40,617 nt of DNA from Desulfobulbaceae bacterium (GTDB lineage Bacteria; Desulfobacterota; Desulfobulbia; Desulfobulbales; SURF-16): contig JALNXE010000033.1 in the NCBI GenBank assembly GCA_023230525.1, positions 1 to 40,617 of the forward strand, in the 5' to 3' direction. Shown here in pieces: positions 1-9,041 of the stretch. The position numbers and the translations under genes are program-made. Every line of letters begins with the position of its first letter. The stretch's first letter is position 1. The notes under the pieces are model-generated. The model did no database searches and was not told the DNA's origin. It saw only the letters and a program-made list of their open reading frames with translations.

Positions 1-49
1 AATAACGATATTTTTGTGACATAGTTGCTGCTCTGATCTCCGTCATGGG

Positions 50-136
50 AATTCAGGAGACAGGAGACAGAATTCAGAATGGTTGATTTTATTACGTTTT
101 ATTCTGGCTCCTGATTTCTGGCTTCTGAATTCTCTG
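50..136. repeat. Imperfect inverted repeat, dispersed-repeat type
   Basis: Two arms of about 32 bases (50-80 and 101-136), each built of alternating CAG/GAATTC-like words, pair imperfectly (roughly 23 of 32 positions) around a 20-base AT-rich loop. The composition resembles intergenic repeats seen in several Desulfobacterota genomes, from general recollection only. No second copy is visible in this window. No gene is recognisable in bases 1-289. Confidence 0.5.
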
Positions 137-289
137 GAAACAAGTTGCGGTGACCATGAGGATATCAATTTAATTTCAACTCCTTACCACAACTCATCAA
201 GTTGAATTATTCAATAAAAACAAATTTGCGATCCCTCCCAAAAAAATTATATGATATCCTGGGGGGACGGGCTTGCCGTCATGTTATCC

Positions 290-305
290 TGGCAAGCATT
301 TTGCA
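290..305 (+). promoter_or_regulatory. Sigma-54 promoter of the kinase/NtrC operon
   Basis: TGGCAAGCATTTTGCA matches the sigma-54 consensus TGGCACGNNNNTTGCW, with GG and GC at the required -24/-12 spacing. It is the only convincing promoter ahead of the first histidine kinase (start 420), giving a leader of about 100 nt. Since the operon encodes an NtrC-type activator, autoregulation is likely. A small hairpin (GACGG/CCGTC) sits just upstream at about 266-280. Confidence 0.75.
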
Positions 306-419
306 TTTACACCATTTACCGTGATAGACTCCTCGTCGGGGATGCCTGTTGTGATAAAAATTCCGATTCCTGCGACTTCACCATTCCGACAATGCACCCA
401 TGAAAAAAGGCCGGCCACA

Positions 420-2477
420 ATGCCTGACACTGATACAACCCCGAAAGAACTTCTCGACGAAATAACCAGGCTGAAATCGCACATTGCGCAATTGGAGCGG
501 AAAACACCCGCGGATCAGGATGACCAGGCCGACTGGCCGAGAAAATATCGTTTCTTTGAATCCTTTATCAACGAGCTGGTTGAACCCCTGATTGTCATTG
601 ATACAAATTATAAGGTCAAATACGCCAATAAAGCCGCCTATCAAATCTCCGGCGAGTCGTTTTTCGACAAGGAAGGGGATATTCCCTGCCATAAGCTTCT
701 TTTCAACTCTGACAGAAAATGCGCTGAGAGGGGCCAAAACTGCCTGCTGGAGAAAGTTATTCAGGATGGCCGGCACGCCACCATCGATTACACCATTCCG
801 CTGGCAAACGGCCAAGAAATTATCTACGAGATTCTCGGCTCACCCATCTGCGGGCCTGACGGAAACCTGGTCGGCATTGTTTCAACCATCCGGGATGTGA
901 CCCAGCAACGATATGAACAGAAAATGCTGGAAAACGACCATGATTTTCTTGAGATGCGAGTCCAGGAAAAAATGAGTGAGCTGATCGACCTGAACCAGGC
1001 TCTGCGTCAGGAGATTAAACAGCGCCAGGAAACAGAACAGAAACTGCGCTGGGCCAAGGAACAGGCGGAACTGCTCTACCAGCTCTCACCCTGTGCCATT
1101 TTCACTGTTGATTCAGATCGCTATGTCACCTCATGGAACAAGAAGACCGAGGAGATCACCGGGTACTCCCATGATGATATCAAGGGCAGGAAATGCTTCA
1201 TCTTCTGCTCGCAGCCGTGCATGCTGCTCTCTGACGAGATAGAAAAGCCCATCATCAGACATGAATGCACCTTGCGCACCAAGGATGGCCGCAAACTCTA
1301 CATATTGAAAAGTTCTGACTTCCTGCGCGACCCCAACGGCAAAGTCATCGGCGGCATCGAATCCTTTGAAGACATCACCCAGCTTAAACAAATGGACATG
1401 ATGCTGCGCACCGAGCGAGATAAAATTCAGGGAATGATTGCGGCAACCAAACAGGGACTGCATATTCTTAACTCAAACTATGAAATCGAGTTTCAGAATG
1501 ATGTCCTGAAAAATATTTTCGGGGACCAGATCGGCGCGAAATGCTATCACGTTTACAAACAGCGAGATGAGCCCTGCCCCAACTGCCGCATGCACAATGT
1601 CATCAAAAACAACCAGATAGAGCATGCCGATGACATCACCTTCCAGGGCCGGCATTACAGCCAGAGTTACGCCCCTTTCAAGGACACGGACGGGCAGACA
1701 AAATGTCTGGTGCTCCTGCGCGATATCACCGTAGAAAAGGCAAACAGGGTGAAAACTCTCCGCACAGCCCAGCTTGCTTCCATCGGAGAGCTTGCCGCCG
1801 GCGTTGCCCATGAAATCAACAATCCCATCAACGGAATCATTAATTATGCCCAGCTCATCATGGATGATACGGTGCCCACCGATCCGAGAAATATTCTGCT
1901 GGCCCGCCTGATCAGTGAAGGGGAACGGGTAGCGGATATTGTCAGTAAATTGCTCGCCTTCGCCCGGCAAAGAGAAGATGAAAAGGAAGCTTACGGAAAA
2001 ATTGACATCAAAAATGTCCTGGAGGATTCCTTCTCTCTGTTTGAACATCAATTCCTCAAGGATGGCATCATTACCCGCATCCATTTCCCGGAAGGCATTC
2101 CTGGACTGCGTATACACCCCCACCAGCTCCAGCAGGTCTTTGTCAACCTGCTCAGTAATGCCCGACATGCCTTGAATGGCCGTTACAAAGGGGCAAACCC
2201 CAACAAAATTCTTGAAATCAAAACCTCCCAGGTGCAGACAGAGAAAGGCAGCCTGGTGAAAATTACCTTTACTGATCATGGAACCGGCATTGACAAGGAA
2301 ATAATCAATATGGTTTTCAATCCCTTTTTCTCCACCAAAAAACCAGGGGAAGGGACGGGTTTGGGACTCAGTATCAGTCAGAGCATCATACAGAGTTTTC
2401 AGGGCCAGATTTCGCTGGAAAGTGAGGCTGGGGAGTATACCCGGGTTACCATTGAACTCCCGGTCCAGATGGAATGA
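420..2477 (+). CDS. Cytoplasmic PAS-PAS-PAS histidine kinase
   Basis: Sensor kinase of 685 aa with no membrane segment, so probably a cytoplasmic sensor. An N-terminal helix is followed by PAS 1 (about 45-165), a coiled coil (165-215), PAS 2 (215-325), PAS 3 (330-440), a HisKA domain with phospho-accepting His464 in GVAHEINNPINGIINYAQ, and an HATPase with N box (VFVNLLSNARHALNG), DHGTGI and GTGLGLS. Each PAS carries a cysteine cluster (for example C90, C101, C108; C259, C263, C267; C375, C386, C389), suggesting redox or metal sensing (inference). The open frame extends upstream to 273, but that start lies before the predicted sigma-54 transcription start, so ATG 420 is preferred. It is 34 bases ahead of a second, paralogous kinase and shares the NtrC-type regulator encoded at 4169. 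Confidence 0.9.
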   Translation: MPDTDTTPKELLDEITRLKSHIAQLERKTPADQDDQADWPRKYRFFESFINELVEPLIVIDTNYKVKYANKAAYQISGESFFDKEGDIPCHKLLFNSDRKCAERGQNCLLEKVIQDGRHATIDYTIPLANGQEIIYEILGSPICGPDGNLVGIVSTIRDVTQQRYEQKMLENDHDFLEMRVQEKMSELIDLNQALRQEIKQRQETEQKLRWAKEQAELLYQLSPCAIFTVDSDRYVTSWNKKTEEITGYSHDDIKGRKCFIFCSQPCMLLSDEIEKPIIRHECTLRTKDGRKLYILKSSDFLRDPNGKVIGGIESFEDITQLKQMDMMLRTERDKIQGMIAATKQGLHILNSNYEIEFQNDVLKNIFGDQIGAKCYHVYKQRDEPCPNCRMHNVIKNNQIEHADDITFQGRHYSQSYAPFKDTDGQTKCLVLLRDITVEKANRVKTLRTAQLASIGELAAGVAHEINNPINGIINYAQLIMDDTVPTDPRNILLARLISEGERVADIVSKLLAFARQREDEKEAYGKIDIKNVLEDSFSLFEHQFLKDGIITRIHFPEGIPGLRIHPHQLQQVFVNLLSNARHALNGRYKGANPNKILEIKTSQVQTEKGSLVKITFTDHGTGIDKEIINMVFNPFFSTKKPGEGTGLGLSISQSIIQSFQGQISLESEAGEYTRVTIELPVQME

Positions 2478-2511
2478 TTATTGCCAAGCCAAGTAACAAG
2501 AGGACAAAAAA

Positions 2512-4185
2512 ATGCAACCCCCCTCAGTGAACAATGACGATAAAACGTTTTCCAGGACGGATGAGAATGCCTTCTGGGTCTCCCTGAACAAACAGTACCA
2601 ATTTCTCTCATCCATAATTGATGAAGTTGTGGATCCCATCATAGTCATCGGCACTGACTTCAGAGTAAAATTTGCCAACCGGGCGGCCTGTAACTTTGCC
2701 AGGGACAACGCCTGTATTCACGCAACTGAACCCTTCTGCTACAAACTGATTTTTGACTCGGACATTCCCTGTAATAAAGCAGGTAGAGACTGTCCGCTGA
2801 TCATGGTCCTTGAGAGCGACTCAACGGCCATCATAGAAATTGAACACATCCGGGCCAATGGCATCAAACGGTTTTTCGAAGTACAGGCTTCGCCGCTCAC
2901 TAACAAGGATGGTGAGCTCCTGGGTGTTGTTGAATCATTCCGTGATGTCACGGAGAGAAACAAATATGCTGACATGCTGGAGAAAGGTCACGAGGAACTG
3001 GAACAGCGTGTTTTTGAGCGAACGGAAGAGTTGTTGAAAAGCAACGAAATTCTTGCCGAGCAGATTACCCGCCGCCAGCAAATTGAAAGAATTCTCCGGG
3101 GCGAAAGGGACAAATTCCACTGTATGCTGATGGCCATGAAGCAGGGAATGCACATCCTCAGCGCTGACTACACCATAGAGTTTCAAAATGATGTGGTTCT
3201 TTCCCTGCTTGGCGATGCAATCGGCCGCCATTGCTATGATGTTTATAAACAGCGTTCCCAGCCCTGTGATCCGTGCATGATGGCTGAAGCCATCAAAACC
3301 GGCCAGGTGCAACGGGCGGAGGAGCTGATGAGCAATAGACGTTATTTCAGCCAGACCTACTCCCCTTTTAAAGACATTGACGGCAAGACGAAGTGCCTTA
3401 TCCTGCTCAACGATATAACCGAAGAAAAGGCTTATGCGGCCAAAAAAATCCGGACCAGTCAACTCGCCTCCATCGGTGAGCTGGCAGCCGGAGTAGCTCA
3501 CGAAATAAACAATCCCATCAATGGCATCATAAATTATGCCCAGATTCTTCTGGACGACATTGGGACCCAGGAGCCGATTTCCGCAATACTTAAACGCGTG
3601 ATCAGTGAGGGCGAGAGAATTGCCGATATCGTCAGCAAACTCCTTTCCTTTGCCCGCCAGGGTGACGATGACAGCCGGGCATTTACGGAAACCAATGTTC
3701 CGGAGGTTTTGGAAAATTCGCTTGCCCTGGTGCGGCATCAGTTGATAAAAGACGGCATAATTATTGCTGTGCATACCCAACCAGATGTTCCCAATGTTTG
3801 GGTGCATCCTCAACAGCTTGAACAGGTCTTTATCAACCTGCTCAGCAATGCGCGATATGCATTAAACGAAAAATTCAAAGGAAAGGACAAAAACAAACGG
3901 CTCGATCTGCAAATCAGCACTTTTGAAGCAGGGAAGACCTATGTCCGAACGTCGATCAAAGATTACGGCGTTGGCATTCCTGCCGGGATCATCGACTTTG
4001 TCTGCAATACCTTTTTCTCCACCAAGAAATCAGGAGAAGGAACCGGGCTGGGGCTCAGTATCAGCCAGGGGTTGGTAAAAAAATTCAACGGATTTTTACA
4101 TATCGAAAGCGAACCTGGGCAGTATACCAACATCACGGTAGATCTGCCCGCTCACACAGGTGGTCAACATGATGGACAGCATTGA
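2512..4185 (+). CDS. Cytoplasmic PAS-PAS histidine kinase, tandem paralogue
   Basis: Sensor kinase of 557 aa, clearly related to the preceding gene: PAS 1 (about 28-150), coiled coil (150-195), PAS 2 (200-310), HisKA with His330 in GVAHEINNPINGIINYAQ, then HATPase with N box, DYGVGI and GTGLGLS. It corresponds to its neighbour with the middle PAS missing, so the pair looks like a tandem duplication followed by domain loss or gain. Cysteines in both PAS domains (C76, C87, C94; C241, C252, C255) align with those of the neighbour. The start is ATG 2512 behind an AAGAGGA ribosome site. Its last codons overlap the start of the NtrC-type regulator, implying translational coupling and a shared response regulator. 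Confidence 0.92.
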   Translation: MQPPSVNNDDKTFSRTDENAFWVSLNKQYQFLSSIIDEVVDPIIVIGTDFRVKFANRAACNFARDNACIHATEPFCYKLIFDSDIPCNKAGRDCPLIMVLESDSTAIIEIEHIRANGIKRFFEVQASPLTNKDGELLGVVESFRDVTERNKYADMLEKGHEELEQRVFERTEELLKSNEILAEQITRRQQIERILRGERDKFHCMLMAMKQGMHILSADYTIEFQNDVVLSLLGDAIGRHCYDVYKQRSQPCDPCMMAEAIKTGQVQRAEELMSNRRYFSQTYSPFKDIDGKTKCLILLNDITEEKAYAAKKIRTSQLASIGELAAGVAHEINNPINGIINYAQILLDDIGTQEPISAILKRVISEGERIADIVSKLLSFARQGDDDSRAFTETNVPEVLENSLALVRHQLIKDGIIIAVHTQPDVPNVWVHPQQLEQVFINLLSNARYALNEKFKGKDKNKRLDLQISTFEAGKTYVRTSIKDYGVGIPAGIIDFVCNTFFSTKKSGEGTGLGLSISQGLVKKFNGFLHIESEPGQYTNITVDLPAHTGGQHDGQH

Positions 4186-5983
4186 CAGAATCGGTATGGA
4201 AGAAGTGACGAAAAAAAACAGCGCCATCTTAATTGTTGATGATGAAGAAAGTCTACGCCTGACCTTCAAGATGTTTCTCAGCAGAGAGGGTTATGGCCCG
4301 GTATCGGTTGCCACTTCCTATGATGAGGCCCTGGACCTGATTGAAAAACAGCAGTTTGATCTCATCATCAGCGATATTGTCATGGAAGGTTCTTCAGGCA
4401 TTGATCTGCTGCGCCGCGTAAAGGAAATCGGCAGGAAATGCCCGGTAGTCATGGTCACGGGCTATCCGAACATCAATTCAGCAGCCGAAGCGGTTCGCTT
4501 GGGCGCCTTCGACTATCTGGCCAAGCCAGTGAAAAAAGACAATCTCCTGCGGACGGCACGCATGGCCCTCCAGCAGTTTGCCCTGCACAAGGAAAATGAG
4601 CAGCTTATTCTGGAAAAGGAGCGATACCAGCAGTACCTGGAAACCGTTTTCCGTAGTATCAAAGACCTCGTTGTTACTGTTGATGCGGAAATGATGATCA
4701 TCGACATGAACAAAGAGGCCCGTAAGTGGCTTCAGAAAATCAGCCCTGCCACTGACCCCAAGGGCAGAATTGACGAACTGCCTTTTTTTGCTGAAATTTT
4801 CGGTTTTGACGCCCAGACAGTGCTGAAAAATGAGCTTGAAGTTCCTGAACACCGGATGGAATTTGAATTTGAAGGACATGATGTCACTATTTTCAGAGTG
4901 AGCGCAGCCCCCCTGCTCACCTCGGACGGCCATTTTCTCGGGGTGGTACTGGTTGCCCGTGACGTAAGCCGTCTCGAGGCGCTTGAGCAACGGGAGAAGC
5001 GAAACGGCCTGCACCGATTGATCGGCAACAGCAGGGCCATGCAGACTGTCTATACCCTTGTCGAAAATGTGGGCAAGGTTGACACCACCGTGTTGATTAC
5101 CGGAGAAAGCGGCACAGGCAAGGAACTTGTGGCGGAAGCCCTCCATGCCGAAAGCCACAGAAGAGACATGCCGCTCATTAAGGTTGATTGTACGGCAATC
5201 CCGGAAAACCTGCTGGAAAGCGAACTGTTTGGCCACAAGAAAGGGTCTTTTACCGGGGCGGATCGCGACCGTAAAGGGCGCATTCTATCGGCGGACGGCG
5301 GCACCCTTTTTCTGGATGAAATCGGGGATATTTCGTCCATGATGCAGTTGCGCCTGCTGCGTTTTCTGCAGGAACGCACCTTTTATCCCGTTGGCGAAGA
5401 CCAGCCCATGAAGGTTGATGTCAGGGTTATTGCGGCAACCAACGCTGACCTGAAGTCCCAGGTCATGTCAGGAAAATTCCGGGAGGATCTTTATTATCGG
5501 CTTAAAGTTGTCGATATTATCCTCCCCCCCCTGCGTGAACGCTATGACGACATTCCTCTTCTGGTTAAAAAATTCATCGATCGTTTCAGCAAAAGACTGG
5601 ACAAGCCGATTAATGGTATCTCAGACCAGGCATTGGGACAGCTTGTCAAACACAAATGGCCTGGCAATGTAAGAGAACTGGAACATATTATCGAACGCGC
5701 CTGCGTTCTCTGCTCCGGGGCAACTATCACCCTGTCCAATCTGCCCCTTGAGCTCCAGAATCAGGAGAGTGCGGAAATAGCTGAAATCGACGCCTTGTCC
5801 AGTTTACATGCCAAAGACGCAGAATGGTCAGACAACGAAGGAGAACGTATTTTAAATACATTGCGCCTGACTTACGGCAACAAAGCCCAGGCAGCCCGCA
5901 TTCTCGGCATTGACCGCAGCACCCTGTACAGAAAAATAAGGCAGTTTGACATCGATCTTTCACAGCTCGAACTGAGTGCGTAA
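4169..5983 (+). CDS. NtrC-type sigma-54 response regulator with internal PAS
   Basis: A 604-aa activator of sigma-54 promoters. Domains: receiver (about 17-135, acidic pair D24/D25, phospho-acceptor D69), PAS (about 155-275), AAA+ domain (about 290-520) with Walker A GESGTGKE, sigma-54 contact loop GSFTGA (a common variant of GAFTGA), Walker B GGTLFLDEIGD and an R-finger region, and a C-terminal Fis-type helix-turn-helix (NKAQAARILGIDRSTLYRKI). ATG 4169 is chosen because AGGTGG lies five bases upstream; GTG 4160 and ATG 4172 are alternatives. It overlaps the preceding kinase by 17 bases. Likely targets are its own operon (site 290) and the cytochrome/FeS/HybB-like operon (site 8363), by inference. 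A receiver plus a PAS in one NtrC protein is less usual and suggests a second sensory input. Confidence 0.93.
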   Translation: MMDSIDRIGMEEVTKKNSAILIVDDEESLRLTFKMFLSREGYGPVSVATSYDEALDLIEKQQFDLIISDIVMEGSSGIDLLRRVKEIGRKCPVVMVTGYPNINSAAEAVRLGAFDYLAKPVKKDNLLRTARMALQQFALHKENEQLILEKERYQQYLETVFRSIKDLVVTVDAEMMIIDMNKEARKWLQKISPATDPKGRIDELPFFAEIFGFDAQTVLKNELEVPEHRMEFEFEGHDVTIFRVSAAPLLTSDGHFLGVVLVARDVSRLEALEQREKRNGLHRLIGNSRAMQTVYTLVENVGKVDTTVLITGESGTGKELVAEALHAESHRRDMPLIKVDCTAIPENLLESELFGHKKGSFTGADRDRKGRILSADGGTLFLDEIGDISSMMQLRLLRFLQERTFYPVGEDQPMKVDVRVIAATNADLKSQVMSGKFREDLYYRLKVVDIILPPLRERYDDIPLLVKKFIDRFSKRLDKPINGISDQALGQLVKHKWPGNVRELEHIIERACVLCSGATITLSNLPLELQNQESAEIAEIDALSSLHAKDAEWSDNEGERILNTLRLTYGNKAQAARILGIDRSTLYRKIRQFDIDLSQLELSA

Positions 5984-5990
5984 AACACCG

Positions 5991-6021
5991 GGGTAACCAC
6001 CGCAAACAGCGGTGGTTACCC
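5991..6021. terminator. Perfect 13-bp hairpin after the NtrC-type gene
   Basis: GGGTAACCACCGC (5991-6003) pairs perfectly with GCGGTGGTTACCC (6009-6021) around a five-base AAACA loop, starting eight bases after the stop codon. There is no T run, so it may be a processing or stability hairpin, or a protein-binding dyad, rather than a classical terminator. Confidence 0.55.
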
Positions 6022-6382
6022 AGACACAAAACACTTTCGCCGCATCTTCAACTGCTTTCCCTGCAATGATTGCGCAATAAAAATTTTCCGGACCAACCCA
6101 TCGGCGACACGACAGAGTCTTCTGCATCACAGAATGCGGCATGCCACTCATATAAGATGTCGAATATCTCATCGCAGTTTTTTGCTCCCACTTATCTATT
6201 CAAAATATCAGCACAAAATGTACAATAAAGCTTAATCTGCAGCTCAGCGAACATGTTTCCTCCTAGCCCCTGTGCTTTTTCATGGGCTTATTCTTTTTCG
6301 CAATAAGGCCCAAAGCTTGCAATTAGCAAAATATAGGATAATATTTCGAAATAATGATTTATTTTTCTCCGGGGGGGATTTA
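6022..6382. other. Intergenic stretch before ftsH
   Basis: Apart from the candidate sigma-54 site at 6306-6321, I see no gene, RNA or repeat here. A frame open from 6272 into ftsH lacks FtsH-like sequence before ATG 6383 and is treated as leader. Confidence 0.4.
6306..6321 (+). promoter_or_regulatory. Candidate sigma-54 promoter of ftsH
   Basis: AGGCCCAAAGCTTGCA keeps the essential GG and GC at correct spacing and a perfect TTGCA -12 element, but its -24 element is weaker (AGGCCC for TGGCAC). It lies 61 bases before ATG 6383. If real, ftsH would be a target of the adjacent NtrC-type regulator. Confidence 0.45.
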
Positions 6383-8203
6383 ATGAATTTCAGTTTTCGC
6401 AACTTTCTGATTCTTATTCTGGTGGCAATAGCTGTGCTTATCGCTGTAGATTTCTGGAAGGCGGAAAAAAAACTTCCAGAAGTTGATTATTCCACTTTCA
6501 TGGCCCAGTTGAATGATAAGGAGATCACAAAGGTAACCATAGAAGGAGGAATAATTACCGCAACAGATAAATTTGATCGGCAATATCAGACCTTTGCGCC
6601 TGATGTCAAAACCGTTCTGGAAAAACTTGAAAAACAGAACATTACTATTACCACACATCCGCTCAAGGGAACATCCTCCTTACTTTTTTCACCGTTGCTG
6701 TTGATCATTGTGTTGGGCGGCTGGATGTATTTCCTCATGCGGCAGCAAAAAGGCAGCGGGTTTGCCAAAAATAGCACGTTGATCACTCCGGCTAAAAAAC
6801 TCAATATCACCTTTGAGGATGTGGCAGGTATTCCCGAAGCCAAGGAAGAGCTTGTGGAAACCGTTGAATTCCTCAAAAATTCCGGCAAATTCACCAAGCT
6901 GGGAGGACATATTCCCAAAGGGGTGCTCCTCCAGGGCCCACCTGGGACAGGCAAGACACTGCTGGCTAAGGCTATTGCCGGTGAAGCGGGTGTGCCATTC
7001 TACAGTATGAGCGGGTCGGATTTCGTGGAAATGTTCGTTGGCGTCGGCGCGTCAAGGGTGCGTAATCTTTTTGACCAGGCCAAAAAAAGCGCGCCCTGTA
7101 TTATTTTCATCGATGAAATTGATGCAGTGGGAAGAAGCAGAGGAGCTGCAGGCGCGCAAGGTGGGCAGGACGAAAGGGAGCAGACCCTGAATGCCCTGCT
7201 GGTCGAAATGGATGGTTTCAAATCAGGGGAAACCGTTATCATAGTTGCCGCAACCAATCGCCCTGATGTACTTGATCCCGCCCTTCTGCGTCCAGGGCGT
7301 TTTGATCGACAGGTCAATATTTTACCCCCCGACGTGAAAGGAAGAGAAAAGATTCTCGCGGTGCATGCCAAGAAGCTCATCATGGGCAAAGATGTTGCGC
7401 TGTTTAAAGTTGCCAAAAGCACCCCGGGTTTTACCGGCGCAGAGCTGGCCAACCTCATGAATGAATCTGCTTTGATGGCGGCCCGCAAAAACAAGAATTT
7501 TATCGAAACCATTGATATTGAAGAGGCTAAGGACCGAATTCTCATGGGGGCTGAACGCAAAGGAATGGTTATCACCGAACAGGAAAGGAAGGTGACGGCC
7601 TACCATGAGGCCGGACATGCTATTGTTGCAGAATTGCTTCCCGATGCCGACCCGGTCCATAAAATAACCATTATCCCGCGAGGAAGGGCAATGGGCGTGA
7701 CGCAGCAGATTCCATTGGACGACCGACACTCCTATTCGCGGGAGTACCTGAGATCCAGAATAATGACCCTGCTGGGTGGCAGGACAGCGGAAGAAATTAT
7801 CTTTAACCAATTTACCACCGGGGCCAGCAGTGATCTTCAATCCGCAACAGAAATTGCCACCAAGATGATTTGCGAGTGGGGTATGAGTGATCTGCTTGGA
7901 CCCCGCGCTTATGTTGTGGCTGACCAGAGTTTTCTCCAGACCGGCACGGTTAAACGCTCTTACAGTGAAGAGACCGCACGGGCCATTGATATGGAAATCA
8001 ACAAAATCATAGAAGATTGCTACCAGGAAACCATGATTATTCTTGAAGGCAAAATTGGTTTTCTCCACAAACTTGCCGAGACACTGCTTTTGTCAGAAAC
8101 TATTGATGCAGAAGAAGTTAATATCATTCTAAAATCAAATGAGATCAGCAGGCAGAATGAAGAAATGTTGCGCGGCAGACAACAGCGAACACTTCCAACA
8201 TAG
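6383..8203 (+). CDS. ftsH: ATP-dependent zinc metalloprotease FtsH
   Basis: Inner-membrane AAA+ protease of 606 aa that degrades misfolded membrane proteins and selected regulators. It has an N-terminal membrane helix (about 5-23), a short periplasmic domain, a second helix (about 103-120), an AAA+ module with Walker A GPPGTGKT (about 185) and Walker B CIIFIDEID, the second region of homology (AATNRPDVLDPALLRPGR), and an M41 protease domain with zinc site HEAGH (about 408) and a downstream Asp ligand in the ASSDLQ segment. Length is typical. ATG 6383 follows a G-rich ribosome site; an earlier in-frame start at 6272 would add 37 unrelated residues. It stands between two regulatory/respiratory operons, and its stop codon abuts the palindrome at 8203. 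Confidence 0.97.
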   Translation: MNFSFRNFLILILVAIAVLIAVDFWKAEKKLPEVDYSTFMAQLNDKEITKVTIEGGIITATDKFDRQYQTFAPDVKTVLEKLEKQNITITTHPLKGTSSLLFSPLLLIIVLGGWMYFLMRQQKGSGFAKNSTLITPAKKLNITFEDVAGIPEAKEELVETVEFLKNSGKFTKLGGHIPKGVLLQGPPGTGKTLLAKAIAGEAGVPFYSMSGSDFVEMFVGVGASRVRNLFDQAKKSAPCIIFIDEIDAVGRSRGAAGAQGGQDEREQTLNALLVEMDGFKSGETVIIVAATNRPDVLDPALLRPGRFDRQVNILPPDVKGREKILAVHAKKLIMGKDVALFKVAKSTPGFTGAELANLMNESALMAARKNKNFIETIDIEEAKDRILMGAERKGMVITEQERKVTAYHEAGHAIVAELLPDADPVHKITIIPRGRAMGVTQQIPLDDRHSYSREYLRSRIMTLLGGRTAEEIIFNQFTTGASSDLQSATEIATKMICEWGMSDLLGPRAYVVADQSFLQTGTVKRSYSEETARAIDMEINKIIEDCYQETMIILEGKIGFLHKLAETLLLSETIDAEEVNIILKSNEISRQNEEMLRGRQQRTLPT

Positions 8204-8236
8204 TGCCACACATATGTAGCTACACATGTGTGGCAC
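8203..8236. promoter_or_regulatory. 34-bp palindrome, putative enhancer-binding site
   Basis: GTGCCACACAT (8203-8213) and ATGTGTGGCAC (8226-8236) are perfect inverted arms; the whole 34 bases is a palindrome with one mismatched pair. It ends about 127 bases upstream of the sigma-54 promoter at 8363, a usual distance for an NtrC-type upstream activating sequence. It begins at the last base of the ftsH stop codon, so it could also form a hairpin in the ftsH transcript, but no T run follows. Confidence 0.6.
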
Positions 8237-8247
8237 GCAACACTTTC

Positions 8248-8266
8248 TGCCACACATGTATGTAGC
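8248..8266. repeat. Third copy of the TGCCACACAT half-site
   Basis: TGCCACACATGTATGTAGC repeats the left half of the adjacent palindrome (TGCCACACAT then ATGTAGC, with two extra bases between). Tandem half-sites upstream of a sigma-54 promoter favour cooperative binding of an activator. Confidence 0.55.
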
Positions 8267-8362
8267 ATTTCCCCTCCCATATTGAACAGCTATTCATTTT
8301 TTTTATTTTTCTCCTTCATCCCGCCCCATTCCATTTTACCCGACAATAACCTCGCATCATCT

Positions 8363-8378
8363 TGGCACCATTTATGCT
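8363..8378 (+). promoter_or_regulatory. Sigma-54 promoter of the cytochrome/FeS/HybB-like operon
   Basis: TGGCACCATTTATGCT has a perfect TGGCAC -24 element and GC at the correct -12 position. It lies 106 bases before ATG 8485, with the palindromic array at 8203-8266 upstream as the probable activator site. Confidence 0.8.
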
Positions 8379-8484
8379 AAAGGGTTATTCCAAGCAGTAT
8401 TGCAGGCGTAAGCCACATTCAAAATTCGGGGGCGATTTTTTCAAGAGCCTGACTTTTTCATTCATTCTCAAAAGGAGAAAGGAA

Positions 8485-9006
8485 ATGGGTTTGAAAACAG
8501 GAAAACAAGTTGGCCTAGCTGCATTAATCGCTATGGCAGTACCATTGGGATTGCCATTTAGTGCTAATGGAGAGGTCTTTGAGCTAAGCAGCCTTGCTAA
8601 CCTATATGAAGGGGTCAGCTTTGATCATGACATGCATATTGAGGCAGTTGCAAACGATTGCTCTTTATGCCACCACCACACAGCAGGTACTCCACCTAAA
8701 GATCCGACGTGCATCCCTTGCCACAAAAACAGCCCCGAAGCTGATTCACCGGCATGCAGCAGTTGTCATCTTATGGAACCGTTCTCCTCTGCCAATCTGG
8801 CAATAAGCGAAAAAAATCCACTTCTTCATCACAAAGTGAAACCAGGACTCAAAGCTGCTTTTCACCAGAACTGCATGGGTTGTCACCAAGAATCTGGAGG
8901 ACCAGTTGGTTGCCAGGATTGTCACGCCATGACCGAAAAGGGTGAAAAATTTTACAACACGGGACAATACGCGCCAAAACCGCGCAAGGATACTGGTCAT
9001 CATTAA
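8485..9006 (+). CDS. Periplasmic pentaheme class III-type cytochrome c
   Basis: Electron carrier of 173 aa with a Sec signal peptide (about 1-28) and five CXXCH heme motifs (CSLCH, CIPCH, CSSCH, CMGCH, CQDCH). Histidines such as FDHDMH and LLHHKV are candidate distal ligands, as in c3/c7 cytochromes. ATG 8485 follows a strong AAGGAG site; the open frame upstream to 8362 overlaps the sigma-54 promoter and is leader. It is the first gene of an operon with an iron-sulfur subunit and a HybB/NrfD-type membrane subunit. It is therefore the likely periplasmic electron acceptor of a menaquinol-oxidising complex of the kind called Cbc4 or Nrf-like in Geobacter. The family is clear; the exact complex name is inferred. 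Confidence 0.88.
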   Translation: MGLKTGKQVGLAALIAMAVPLGLPFSANGEVFELSSLANLYEGVSFDHDMHIEAVANDCSLCHHHTAGTPPKDPTCIPCHKNSPEADSPACSSCHLMEPFSSANLAISEKNPLLHHKVKPGLKAAFHQNCMGCHQESGGPVGCQDCHAMTEKGEKFYNTGQYAPKPRKDTGHH

Positions 9007-9041
9007 TAAAGTGAAATTGAGACGAATCCATAGGTGAAAAT

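Noticed and set aside
273..419. Upstream extension of the first kinase to 273
   Set aside because: It would begin before the sigma-54 promoter, and its 49 residues match no domain.
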